A DNA stretch of 8,545 bases from Deltaproteobacteria bacterium UBA6930 (GCA_002450755.1 DKAI01000007.1:1-8545), one strand, 5' to 3'. Positions 1-7,148 are shown, counted from the first letter of the stretch. Translations and numbers: made by a program. The notes: generated by a model from the sequence alone, not told the origin.

Positions 1-70
1 AAGGCGCTCCCCTGCTAAGGGAGTATGGGTTAATCGCCCATCGTGGGTTCGAATCCCACCCTCTCCGCCA
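1..70 (+). tRNA. tRNA-Ser(GCT), 5' end outside the window
   Basis: This is the 3' portion of a class II tRNA. The anticodon stem is 7-11/19-23 and the loop 12-18 carries anticodon GCT at 14-16, which reads AGC/AGU serine codons. A long variable arm pairs 25-29 with 37-41, as expected for serine tRNAs. The T arm is 43-47/55-59 with loop TTCGAAT. The 3' acceptor strand is 60-66, the discriminator base is G67, and CCA is encoded at 68-70. The 5' acceptor strand and D arm lie outside the window. It is not a selenocysteine tRNA, because the anticodon is GCT and not TCA. Confidence 0.96.
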
Positions 71-73
71 GCG

Positions 74-118
74 CTCGTTTCCAGGAGCGGACACAATTAC
101 TTTCAGACCAGGAACGAG
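74..118 (+). repeat. Imperfect inverted repeat between the two tRNA genes
   Basis: Bases 74-82 (CTCGTTTCC) can pair with 111-118 (GGAACGAG), with one bulged T, across a loop of 28 bases. It starts four bases after the tRNA-Ser CCA end. It could be a processing or termination structure for the tRNA-Ser transcript, but there is no T-run after it, so an intrinsic terminator is not supported. Its function is unknown. Confidence 0.25.
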
Positions 119-161
119 TTACAGCTTCGCCGGATATGTAAATAAGACATCATGTAAGCCC

Positions 162-189
162 TTGGAGAGTTCGGAGTTGCTGCTAGGAT
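162..189 (+). promoter_or_regulatory. Candidate sigma-70 promoter for tRNA-Arg
   Basis: TTGGAG (162-167) and TAGGAT (184-189) resemble -35 and -10 boxes with a 16-bp spacer. The -10 is preceded by TGC, an extended -10 motif. Transcription would begin around 196, a few bases before the tRNA-Arg 5' end at 201. The position suits a separately transcribed tRNA gene, but the boxes are imperfect and co-transcription with tRNA-Ser is possible. Confidence 0.4.
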
Positions 190-200
190 GGTCTCCTCAT

Positions 201-277
201 GCGCCCGTAGCTCAGTTGGATAGAGCGCTAGGTTGCGGACCTGGAGGTCGCACGTTCGAGTCGTGCCGGGCGCGCCA
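201..277 (+). tRNA. tRNA-Arg with anticodon GCG
   Basis: A complete cloverleaf can be drawn: acceptor 201-207/267-273 (GCGCCCG with CGGGCGC), D stem 210-213/223-226, anticodon stem 228-232/240-244 with one G-T pair, and T stem 250-254/262-266 around TTCGAGT. The discriminator base is G274 and CCA is encoded at 275-277. The anticodon loop 233-239 is TTGCGGA, so the anticodon is GCG, decoding CGC (and CGU by wobble) as arginine. Most bacteria instead read these codons with an ACG tRNA whose A34 is converted to inosine by TadA. The fold is complete, so this does not look like a degraded gene. Confidence 0.95.
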
Positions 278-346
278 CTCTTCAACGCAAACGGTTTTCT
301 TCGATAGTTACCTCGTTACTGATCACCGGAGTGAGACCACGCTGTC

Positions 347-1366
347 TTAGCTGTGATTTCGAAGGACGAGTTCTTTCGGATGAGGTTCCAGAAAGGTCTG
401 GTCCTTGAGGAATTCAATATTGTTTCGTCTTATGTGGTGCTTTAGAAGAGTGACAGGCACGATGAGGGGAAGAACACCTCTTTTGTAATCTAGGATAGCT
501 AGGGAAAGTTCTTTTCTAGAATCAACGTCTAAAATTTTTTTAAGGTGTCCGGCCGCGTGATGTAAGGCATCAGTATTTCTTCCAACGGAAGGTAGTTTTT
601 CTAATGCCTGCATAAAGGTCTGACTATATTTGTATTGAAAAGATCTCCTGGGATGTTCTTTTATGCTCGCGACGAGTTGGCCTAGTTCACGATAAAGTGA
701 GGGATGATGAACACTTAATTGGAGTTTGTGAATTGTGTGAAACTTGACTACGTGGCTTCTGGTCCATCGGCTCTGGAAGAGCGTTTTTAAACGATGAAAG
801 GCGAAGATCCGTTCGATAAAGTTCTCTCTAAGCTTGAGATCGTTTAGTCGCCCTTCTTCCTCAACCGGTAAGTTGGGATATGCGTTCATGACGGTCTGGG
901 CGAAGAGGCCTCTTCCTACTCGCTTTGGGGGAGTAGTCCCGTAGACTTTAACTCGATAGACCCCGCAACTTGGTGAATCTTTCTTGAAAACATAGCCTGA
1001 CAAATCTAAAGGATTCAGGGCTCGTGTAGTCTTGTGCGAGTAATGTCGCATTTCCTTTGTATGGTTAATACCTGATTTCACTTCAACCAGTTCGATTCCA
1101 TCTGACGATCGTTTCGTCTTTTTTGGTTTTGTTTCTAATAGATGCATCGCTGGTCTCGGAGTTCCAAGACCTAGTTCCATCTCCGGGCATATAGGTACCC
1201 ATTCGACATGGGGGCTTAAAACGTCTGTCAAGAAGGAGCTTCTCTTATGACCACCATCGAACCGTACTTTATTTCCAAGCAGGCATGAGGAGACACCAAG
1301 ACGCAAGGTCCTATTTTCAAATTCGGCCGCTATGGAGTTGCGCGGAATAGATCCACTGTCCTGCAA
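347..1366 (-). CDS. DUF523-DUF1722 fusion protein (TudS/YbgA type)
   Basis: The N-terminal domain is DUF523, the family of the Fe-S enzyme 2-thiouracil desulfurase (TudS). It shows SSCLLG with C28, the block CPEMELGLGTPR with C60, and DSPSCG with C134. These three cysteines are the expected ligands of a [4Fe-4S] cluster, whose open coordination site is thought to bind the sulfur of the thiolated base. The C-terminal domain, about residues 205-325, is DUF1722 (YbgA-like), with a FHTIHKL...YRELGQLVA stretch and a closing FLEPHPKELVLRN; its role is not established. The fusion is a common architecture. The start is uncertain: TTG at 1366 gives 339 residues, while a second TTG at codon 21 (1306) lies just before LRLGVSSC and may be the true start. 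It lies 23 bp downstream of the DUF1329 gene on the same strand. The desulfurase role is inferred from family only. Confidence 0.85.
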   Translation of the reverse strand: MQDSGSIPRNSIAAEFENRTLRLGVSSCLLGNKVRFDGGHKRSSFLTDVLSPHVEWVPICPEMELGLGTPRPAMHLLETKPKKTKRSSDGIELVEVKSGINHTKEMRHYSHKTTRALNPLDLSGYVFKKDSPSCGVYRVKVYGTTPPKRVGRGLFAQTVMNAYPNLPVEEEGRLNDLKLRENFIERIFAFHRLKTLFQSRWTRSHVVKFHTIHKLQLSVHHPSLYRELGQLVASIKEHPRRSFQYKYSQTFMQALEKLPSVGRNTDALHHAAGHLKKILDVDSRKELSLAILDYKRGVLPLIVPVTLLKHHIRRNNIEFLKDQTFLEPHPKELVLRNHS

Positions 1367-1389
1367 AGGTTTACTCTTCAGCTATTCCG

Positions 1390-2760
1390 TCAGCGTCCTT
1401 GGTTGAGTGTGTCCACCCTGTAAAGACGTCGCACTTCCTTGGCCTCCGCTTTCGGATAACTGGTCTGTATAACGTTAGTTAGAGATGTCCTGCCAGTTTG
1501 AAAATTCATGAAGGCATAACCTTTGTACATAGAGACATGAGCGCCATGATTTTCTTCAGGGTTATCTAACGTGTTTTCTGACCAGCTATAGGCGGGTGTC
1601 GAACCACGCATCAATCTTCCTTGAGGATCGAAGTAGAGACCAATAATAAAATTGTAGTTCTCGGAGTCAAAGAACATCATCCGACTTCCGTACGGGTGTC
1701 CTTCCAGTGTAGGTACGCCTTCAACAACGAGTGCGGTTCGCAATTCCCAGCGGTCATTTAGTACTCGTGAGTGCGGCCCATAGTGACGGATGTACTGATG
1801 CTTAGTATTCATCACCGCAAGAACGCGATGCTGTCCTAAATATGTCCATGTATTTGACAATACATTTCCATCGAATCCGTAAAAATCATCGTATGTAATT
1901 TCGCCCCCTAGCCAGGTATCGCTTTTTTCTTTAGCCGATAGTCGGCGAACCTTTCGTTCTCCTGGTAGGTACGCGTTAAGTGTGTCGTTCTCATGGGGGT
2001 CCGCCCAGCGCTCTGCGAGAAGCTTCTGATCTCTGAACTCAAAAGGTGCGAAATATTCCGTCAATTCCTTGTAAATCGAATTTTCCGCTCCACGAAAATC
2101 GAATCGGTAATCATTGTTCGCCAGCTGTGCCAAGCGACTCATATACACTCTTCTCCAACCCAAATCGACCGAACGTTCGATATGCCCACCGCCTGAAATC
2201 ATTCCTGGGGGAAAGATAGAAAAATCTGAAGACGCGTTTTCTCTTTCTTCAAGAAACAAATTATGGGCAAAGATCACCTTTTGACCATAATGTTGCCAAC
2301 GGAATGCGTTATTCCAGGCGGCCATCAGACCCGCTTGCTCTGCGCTCGCATTGTCGATGCTAGGATTGCTAAATGGCTGTCCCGCAATGTAGTTAGTTAA
2401 CGCTCCGTCAGGACCTAGACTGGCCTGTCCCTGAAACTGTAATGTTGCTTGCTGGTAAGCTGGGTGAGGAGCGTAGTTTCCAGTTTCACTGATTTCCATT
2501 GAGAACTCAGGAAATGCCATTTCTCCAATTGGTCCTGGAGGGAGAAAAGGTTTGATTTTGTCTAGATCGTCAGCAGTGAGGACATCGCCTGGTTTAAATC
2601 TGGGTTCAAGACCTTTTGTTGCCTCAAGCCACTCGCCAACCTCAGCTCGACTCACTTCCTGAATCGCCTGACTAGCTTGGATCCAACCGGAGGTGACCAA
2701 AAGTATAGAGAAAGCAACTAGCTTTACGGAATGGGATAAGCATGCAGTAAACGTTTTCAT
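1390..2760 (-). CDS. DUF1329 family exported protein
   Basis: This 456-residue protein matches the DUF1329 family in length and pattern. These are exported proteins thought to have a LolA/LolB-like half-barrel fold that binds lipophilic molecules in the periplasm or at the outer membrane. A signal peptide is clear: a basic and polar start, a hydrophobic core at about residues 14-27, and a likely cleavage near ASQA (29-32). Supporting segments include WRQ-type aromatic stretches mid-protein and the tyrosine-rich tail GAHVSMYKGYAFMNFQ. I chose ATG at 2760 because GGAGG (complement of 2766-2770) lies 5 bases upstream and the signal peptide begins there; a longer reading from 2811 adds 17 residues with no such support. 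DUF1329 genes often sit near lipid or steroid catabolism genes, which fits the acyl-CoA genes further along. The ligand is unknown. Confidence 0.85.
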   Translation of the reverse strand: MKTFTACLSHSVKLVAFSILLVTSGWIQASQAIQEVSRAEVGEWLEATKGLEPRFKPGDVLTADDLDKIKPFLPPGPIGEMAFPEFSMEISETGNYAPHPAYQQATLQFQGQASLGPDGALTNYIAGQPFSNPSIDNASAEQAGLMAAWNNAFRWQHYGQKVIFAHNLFLEERENASSDFSIFPPGMISGGGHIERSVDLGWRRVYMSRLAQLANNDYRFDFRGAENSIYKELTEYFAPFEFRDQKLLAERWADPHENDTLNAYLPGERKVRRLSAKEKSDTWLGGEITYDDFYGFDGNVLSNTWTYLGQHRVLAVMNTKHQYIRHYGPHSRVLNDRWELRTALVVEGVPTLEGHPYGSRMMFFDSENYNFIIGLYFDPQGRLMRGSTPAYSWSENTLDNPEENHGAHVSMYKGYAFMNFQTGRTSLTNVIQTSYPKAEAKEVRRLYRVDTLNQGR

Positions 2761-2860
2761 AGGAACCTCCTTATGCAGTTTAGTACAAAGCAAGTCCGGA
2801 AACTTCATCAAATACGGTCCCCTTACGGTAGTCTTTGTCTCATTAATGGAGGATGTGCCG

Positions 2861-3292
2861 ATGGCAAAAGTACGTAGAGCGGAAGCACGGGATTTAGAGA
2901 AGGTAATTGCCCTTTTGGAAACCTGGGAGCTTCCTAATTTTCCAGATCTAAATTGGCAGGATGCTCGTCAAGCGTTTCCGGAACTTCTCAAAGGTAAGCG
3001 TGGATTAATCCTCGTCTCTGAAGAAGGTAGTGCCTTGGCAGGTCTCATTTCCTTGTCCTTCGCATATGCGCTTCACTTTGGTGGGGAATATGCTCTGATT
3101 GAAGATTTCTATGTAGCCGAAAATTTCAGAGGAAAAGGAATCGGAGGTCCTCTAATGCAGGCTGCGTTTCAGGAGGCACGTGATCGCGGCTGCCGAGAAA
3201 TTCAAGTAAATGGCCCCACAGATGAAGGGCTTCCCGTATATATCCGCCATGGAATGCATGAGGCAGGTAAACATGTAAAAGCGTCTTTTTAG
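2861..3292 (+). CDS. GNAT family N-acetyltransferase
   Basis: A 143-residue, single-domain GCN5-related acyltransferase, normal in length for the family. It should transfer an acetyl group from acetyl-CoA to an amine on an unknown substrate. Motif A is clear: the beta-4 strand ALIEDFYV (residues 78-85) is followed by RGKGIG (90-95), the loop that binds the CoA pyrophosphate, and by a long helix. Near the end, VYIRHGM (126-132) matches the usual motif B tyrosine region. GGAGG at 2848-2852 lies 8 bases before ATG 2861, which decides the start. An in-frame ATG at 2846 has no room for that site, and a longer reading from 2693 would run across the divergent DUF1329 start. Its stop overlaps by 4 bp the stop of the convergent helical-protein gene. 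Confidence 0.88.
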   Translation: MAKVRRAEARDLEKVIALLETWELPNFPDLNWQDARQAFPELLKGKRGLILVSEEGSALAGLISLSFAYALHFGGEYALIEDFYVAENFRGKGIGGPLMQAAFQEARDRGCREIQVNGPTDEGLPVYIRHGMHEAGKHVKASF

Positions 3293-3735
3293 CCGCGATC
3301 TGCTAATACTTTCTCCCTTTCAAGAATCCGCCGATAAAGATTTGTCAAAATAGATTCAACTTCTTTTCTGATTTCTTCCGATTTTTGACGGTCGGCACTT
3401 TTTTGAATTTCTAAAAGTTGTTCTTGGAGAAATTTGTTTCTCTGTGCAACTTCTGAAAATTTGGGCGCAATCGGAATTTCCCTCGAAATGCTTCCTAGTG
3501 ACTCCACCGAATTTCGAATCGATTCTGGAAGAGAGTCGACGCATTCTTCGATATCGCGATTTTCTTCCTGGAGCGTTGGTATTATCAAATCCCAAACTTT
3601 TGCAATTCTTCGAATAATTACTGACGCAGCCTTGATCTGATTTCTCGCCTCGCCTTCTGGTACTGAGGAAGCGACTTCTTCTCGGAGTACAATAGCCACA
3701 TTGTTTAAAAGCTCGGAGGGTGCGGGCTCGATCAT
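3289..3735 (-). CDS. Small helical protein, DUF6285-like
   Basis: A 148-residue, largely alpha-helical soluble protein with no signal peptide or membrane segment. The N-terminal pattern ELLNNVAIVLREEV followed by QIKAASVIIRRI resembles DUF6285, a family of small proteins typically encoded beside APH-type phosphotransferases in acyl-CoA gene clusters. The C-terminal half (about residues 95-148) is rich in Glu, Lys, Gln and Arg and could form a coiled coil. Its ATG overlaps the stop of the upstream phosphotransferase gene in an ATGA arrangement (3732-3735), so translation is probably coupled and the two products may work as a pair. The biochemical role is unknown. The DUF6285 match is from memory of the pattern and would need a profile search. 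Confidence 0.7.
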   Translation of the reverse strand: MIEPAPSELLNNVAIVLREEVASSVPEGEARNQIKAASVIIRRIAKVWDLIIPTLQEENRDIEECVDSLPESIRNSVESLGSISREIPIAPKFSEVAQRNKFLQEQLLEIQKSADRQKSEEIRKEVESILTNLYRRILEREKVLADRG

Positions 3736-4745
3736 AGTCCTCTCCCGTTATTACTCGGCAACCACTCATAGAATTGCCGGAGGCATTCCGTTGTCCAAGT
3801 CATTCTATCCGCTAACCGCAAATTATGATTTCCGCCACCTGCGAAAGTATTTGCGCCAGTAAGAGAGATTACCGCATGTTTAACTTCGCTAAATAAGCGA
3901 TAGAAAAGAAGCGTTCTTTCGTTTAGTTCTACGCTTCTAGTTTTGAGGTAGTGTTTTAGAAATTGCGAGAAAGCCAATTGTGGATGGGGTGACCACAGGG
4001 GTCGGTAGGCCCAGGCGATGTCTTCGCAAGCGTCGCCCAAATGAGCCATCTCCCAATCTAAAATAGACGTAAGTTTGTCATCTTCATACAAGATATTTCC
4101 AAAGCGAAAATCACCGTGTACGATTACAATCCTTTCAGCAACCGGACAGTTACGTTTTAACCATCCGAAAGCATTGACAAGGATTGGCGACGGTTCCATC
4201 CGATGCATTAAGAAGAGATCTTCCCATATTGATACTTGTTTTATTGCTGCATTTTCTTTGGTGATAATTTCGCATGATTTAAAATCAGAAGTATTCCAAT
4301 TAACATTGTGAAGTCTCGCTGCAGCTTCCGCCATCTGCTTAGCCAAATAGGCATTCCTTACTTTATATTTGGAATTGAGAAGATTTCTTAACTCTCCTTG
4401 CCCCGATACGCGCTCCATTACGAATCCGGGAGCTCCAAGGAAATGCCCACTGGCATCCAACCAATAGGAAGAAGGAGACGGAATATTTCGTTTAGAGAGA
4501 AAGTTTAAGAGGTCAAATTCGGGTGACAGCTCTTGATCAAGTTGACCCTTGTTTAGCTGTAATAAAAGTACGCAATTTCTCGTTTCGTCTTTTTTTCCGT
4601 TGAACCACTTTACGTCAAAACTATAAGCAGATCGCGCATTTCCACCGGAAATAGATCTCAAGTCAGTGATATTGATGTGATCTGATCGAGGCTCTCGATT
4701 TGCGATCAAAGTGGATAAACCTCGTTCGAGTTCTTCTGTATTCAA
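3732..4745 (-). CDS. APH/ACAD10-11-type phosphotransferase
   Basis: A kinase-fold protein of 337 residues in the aminoglycoside phosphotransferase superfamily, closest in pattern to the stand-alone kinases of acyl-CoA clusters and to the kinase domain of mammalian ACAD10/ACAD11. Early in the protein ISGGNARSAYSFDV matches the nucleotide-binding strand-turn. The catalytic loop HGDFRFGNIL gives the base Asp212 and metal ligand Asn217, and ILDWEMAHLGD gives the second metal ligand Asp230. Relatives phosphorylate the hydroxyl of 4-hydroxyacyl-CoA so that it can be eliminated; here that role is inference. The longest reading starts at GTG 4781, but there GAGG lies only one base from the start. I prefer TTG at 4745: it overlaps the upstream stop as TTGA and has GGAG 9 bases upstream. 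Antibiotic resistance is unlikely from the context. Confidence 0.85.
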   Translation of the reverse strand: MNTEELERGLSTLIANREPRSDHINITDLRSISGGNARSAYSFDVKWFNGKKDETRNCVLLLQLNKGQLDQELSPEFDLLNFLSKRNIPSPSSYWLDASGHFLGAPGFVMERVSGQGELRNLLNSKYKVRNAYLAKQMAEAAARLHNVNWNTSDFKSCEIITKENAAIKQVSIWEDLFLMHRMEPSPILVNAFGWLKRNCPVAERIVIVHGDFRFGNILYEDDKLTSILDWEMAHLGDACEDIAWAYRPLWSPHPQLAFSQFLKHYLKTRSVELNERTLLFYRLFSEVKHAVISLTGANTFAGGGNHNLRLADRMTWTTECLRQFYEWLPSNNGRGL

Positions 4746-5893
4746 TCGAGAAAACTCCAGCCCGGTTTGTTGGCCAGACACGCCTCGTATGCATCGGGCT
4801 CCACAGGTTGTAAAATACCGGTGGTTACTTCTTCTTCGCAGCGAATTTCACAATGGTGTTCATTCAGGCCCGATAGAGTTCTTCTGACCAGCGGGTCGGT
4901 TACATCGTATTTATCACCTTCGGTAACGCTGTCGCCGACGTATTGTCCCTGATAAATATTTTTATCTGGTGTACCGCCGTATAATCCACATCTCATGAAA
5001 GCTGTTTGATATCCAAGTCTTCGAAAAGATACGGTTTTGGAAGTGCCGTCGTCTAGTTGATAATCTATCTCTCCTTCAACAAATATTTTTGTGTCATCCT
5101 CAAATCGTAGTCGTCTATTGGCTTCGATGACTCGACCCATGCCAGGGCGAGAGTCACCAAAATTGTACAGAACGATATTTCCCCATATCGCGAAATTCTT
5201 AAATGCGATCCAGTTTCCTCCAATCCATCCAGGCCGCAATTTTCGACCAATATGGAACTGGGGCCCCCCTACCCCTCTACCAACACCCCAGTGTCGGTCC
5301 CTAGTGCCACGACAGTCTTTTCGATTGAGTTCTATTTTCCTTCCATCGACCTTGACCCATCCTTCAACGGTTCCAAAGCCTTCAAAACCAGCGGTAGTAT
5401 CGCCCTGACGGCCTCGTGGTTTCGTGAATTCGATTGGAGTTTTCGAGTCGTGATGTATTTGTCGTCTTTCATCATACCAATCGAACTCGTAGCTTATACC
5501 CCATTCATTTTCTTCAAGGATGTAATGCCAGTGTCGGAGTCCCTTCACTATTTTAGGTCGGATCGGGCCTACTTTCATATTCATACGATCTGCCCCGAGT
5601 CGCCTAAAAGACCTTATCGATATATGTGTACCTTGGAGGTTTAATATCACGAAGGCCTCAGCGGTATCGAGGTTTGGGTAAAAACTACCACCAGTAACTA
5701 GAAGTAACTCACCAATATCATCGTGTGCAATTGCCCAGTATCTTTCGTACACCCTCGGATCGCTAGACCACATAACTCTAATTGGATCTGTGGTCTGGTG
5801 AATCAAATAATCATCAATTGGAGCAAGAGGGAATTGCTCGTCAAAGCTGCTGTCTTGAATAATAAGGTTGTCTTCTGAATCGATTAAACTCAT
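4742..5893 (-). CDS. Conserved protein of unknown function, possible lipocalin-like (CrtC/DUF7064-type) fold
   Basis: A 383-residue protein with no signal peptide, membrane span or known catalytic motif that I can name. It is rich in Trp, Tyr, Gly and alternating beta-type segments. The central stretch GTRDRHWGVGRGVGG resembles the RDxSWG signature of proteins with paired lipocalin-like beta barrels (CrtC hydratase, AttH and the DUF7064/DUF7065 group), so binding or hydration of a hydrophobic substrate is possible but not shown. The block PIDDYLIHQTTDPIRVMW (residues 24-41, counted from the chosen start) looks strongly conserved. I chose ATG 5893 because GGAG lies 5 bases upstream; a GTG at 5953 would add 20 residues and overlap the upstream gene. 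It lies between an exported small protein and an acyl-type kinase, so a shared lipid substrate is likely. Confidence 0.65.
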   Translation of the reverse strand: MSLIDSEDNLIIQDSSFDEQFPLAPIDDYLIHQTTDPIRVMWSSDPRVYERYWAIAHDDIGELLLVTGGSFYPNLDTAEAFVILNLQGTHISIRSFRRLGADRMNMKVGPIRPKIVKGLRHWHYILEENEWGISYEFDWYDERRQIHHDSKTPIEFTKPRGRQGDTTAGFEGFGTVEGWVKVDGRKIELNRKDCRGTRDRHWGVGRGVGGPQFHIGRKLRPGWIGGNWIAFKNFAIWGNIVLYNFGDSRPGMGRVIEANRRLRFEDDTKIFVEGEIDYQLDDGTSKTVSFRRLGYQTAFMRCGLYGGTPDKNIYQGQYVGDSVTEGDKYDVTDPLVRRTLSGLNEHHCEIRCEEEVTTGILQPVEPDAYEACLANKPGWSFLD

Positions 5894-5939
5894 CCGGTCT
5901 CCGAAAATATATCTGTTCTTTGTAATTATTCTGTAATAA

Positions 5940-6311
5940 CTAGAGTTGCTCACTTCTTTTTAAATTGTTCTCAGTTAGAAATTCTTGGCAAATTTGGAGA
6001 ATCAGCCCATTCTTCTTATTTTTTTCCGGACCAGAACATATTTTTTCACTAATCGCATTTAATGCGCGAGATCTTGCGTCTTCAAAAAACTGTAGTAATT
6101 CGATGTGAGCATCCAGGAGATAGGATTTGATTGTCTTAGCTAGGTTTTCTCCGAATTCTTTGATTTCGGTAAGGCTTTCATTTGAAGTTTTAAGAACCTC
6201 AGAAAAGTATCCTTTTATAGTCTCTTTCTTTCCCGATGTTATTTCTTCTGCTTCAGATGAGATTCCATGTAGAAAACATAATATAAGAAGAAGGTAAAAA
6301 AGCTTTGGCAT
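5940..6311 (-). CDS. Small exported helical protein, unknown function
   Basis: A 123-residue protein whose first 21 or so residues form a classic signal peptide: MPK, then a hydrophobic core LFYLLLILCFLHG, then a likely cleavage near SEA-EE. C12 is not a lipobox cysteine because Leu precedes it and it lies inside the hydrophobic core. The mature part is highly charged and predicted helical, with two cysteines (C92 and C108) that could form a disulfide after export. I do not recognise a family. ATG 6311 begins 2 bases after the crotonase stop and has no clear ribosome binding site, so translation is probably coupled to the upstream gene. An exported protein inside a cytoplasmic acyl-CoA operon is unexpected and may point to a substrate that crosses the envelope. 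Confidence 0.7.
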   Translation of the reverse strand: MPKLFYLLLILCFLHGISSEAEEITSGKKETIKGYFSEVLKTSNESLTEIKEFGENLAKTIKSYLLDAHIELLQFFEDARSRALNAISEKICSGPEKNKKNGLILQICQEFLTENNLKRSEQL

Positions 6312-6313
6312 TA

Positions 6314-7108
6314 CTAGACGTCTGAAAAATTTGGAGGTCGTTTGTCTTTAAATGCTGTTACTGCCTCCTGATGGTCTTGCGCGGTGTTTGTTGAGATCTC
6401 GTATGCGATTGACGCATCCATTATGCTGTGTGCAAGCTGCTTTAAAGCGATATTGACAGAAACTTTTGTCCAGCGGATTGCACGAGTTGCTCCAGCTGCC
6501 AAAGCACTGGCGTATTTGTCCACTGCCTCATCTAGCTCTTCTCGAGGGAAGATGTAATTCACAAGCCCCATGCTGATCGCCTCGTCAGCCTTGACGGCCT
6601 CCCCGGTCATTAAATAATGTTTTGCCCGTGCGTAGCCGATAAGTTGGGGCCAAATTACAGCCCCTCCGTCTCCCGCAACAAGGCCCGCCTTGACATGAGG
6701 GTCGAGTAAGACGGCTTTTTCGGACATGAAAATCACGTCCGAGAAAAGAGCGATGGTGGCTCCAAGGCCCGCGGCTGGACCGTTCACTTTTGCTATTAGA
6801 GGCTTTTCCAGATCAAGTAGAGAGAAGACAATTTCTTTTCCATCAATAGCTATGCGTTCAAACCTTACAGGATCGTCGATCATTGCTTGAAACCAATCAA
6901 AATCACCTCCGGCGCAAAACCAATCGTCGATACCTGTGAGAATGACTACGTCTGATTTCTGATCCCGTGCGGCAAATCGGAAAATTTGTGATAGCTCGTG
7001 ATGAAGAGTGTCTTCAATTGCGTTTAGTCGTTGCCCGTTGTTCATCGCCAGAGTGAGAACCCTTCCTTTGCGATGAATTTGAAATGCTTGAAAATCACTT
7101 TCTTTCAT
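6314..7108 (-). CDS. Enoyl-CoA hydratase/isomerase family (crotonase) protein with non-canonical active site
   Basis: A 264-residue crotonase-fold protein of typical family length, expected to act on an acyl-CoA in the cytoplasm. The first oxyanion-hole segment is FCAGGDF (64-70) and the second is GPAAGLGATIA (110-120), so thioester binding is preserved. The two catalytic glutamates of classical enoyl-CoA hydratase (Glu144 and Glu164 in the rat enzyme) align with Thr118 and His138 (LLDPHVKAG). Asp147 in VAGDGG is a candidate acid/base. It may therefore be an isomerase, a hydrolase, a lyase or a hydratase of a different type. As the first gene of the five-gene minus-strand operon, it is followed 2 bases later by the exported small protein. 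No strong ribosome binding site is visible before ATG 7108. Confidence 0.9.
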   Translation of the reverse strand: MKESDFQAFQIHRKGRVLTLAMNNGQRLNAIEDTLHHELSQIFRFAARDQKSDVVILTGIDDWFCAGGDFDWFQAMIDDPVRFERIAIDGKEIVFSLLDLEKPLIAKVNGPAAGLGATIALFSDVIFMSEKAVLLDPHVKAGLVAGDGGAVIWPQLIGYARAKHYLMTGEAVKADEAISMGLVNYIFPREELDEAVDKYASALAAGATRAIRWTKVSVNIALKQLAHSIMDASIAYEISTNTAQDHQEAVTAFKDKRPPNFSDV

Positions 7109-7116
7109 GGTTTAGT
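7088..7116 (+). promoter_or_regulatory. Candidate promoter of the MerB-like selenoprotein gene
   Basis: TTGAAA (7088-7093) and TTTAGT (7111-7116) are separated by 17 bp and resemble sigma-70 boxes; the -10 matches at four of six positions. Transcription would start near 7123, just before the AGAGG ribosome binding site at 7133-7137. The -35 lies inside the start of the divergent crotonase gene, so the two transcription units share or overlap their control region. No operator palindrome of the MerR kind was seen between the boxes. Confidence 0.35.
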
Positions 7117-7148
7117 CTTTACCTAGTTATTTAGAGGTTCTGTTGATA

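Noticed and set aside
278..346. Intrinsic terminator after tRNA-Arg or after the DUF523 gene
   Set aside because: Only a 4-bp hairpin (TCAC/GTGA around 323-334) and a short T-rich stretch are present; they are not joined as a terminator.
103..350. Short ORFs on both strands across the tRNA-Arg gene
   Set aside because: They are translations of tRNA and its flanks with no ribosome binding site or family pattern.
2693..2860. N-terminal extension of the GNAT protein back to 2693
   Set aside because: It overlaps the signal-peptide region of the divergent DUF1329 gene, reads as non-protein sequence, and a good ribosome binding site precedes ATG 2861.
5091..5644. Plus-strand ORFs of 105 and 130 codons
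   Set aside because: They lie antisense to the well-supported 383-residue gene and have no recognisable protein pattern.
5940..6311. Lipoprotein signal (lipobox) in the small exported protein
   Set aside because: C12 is preceded by Leu and sits inside the hydrophobic core, so a type I signal peptide is more likely.
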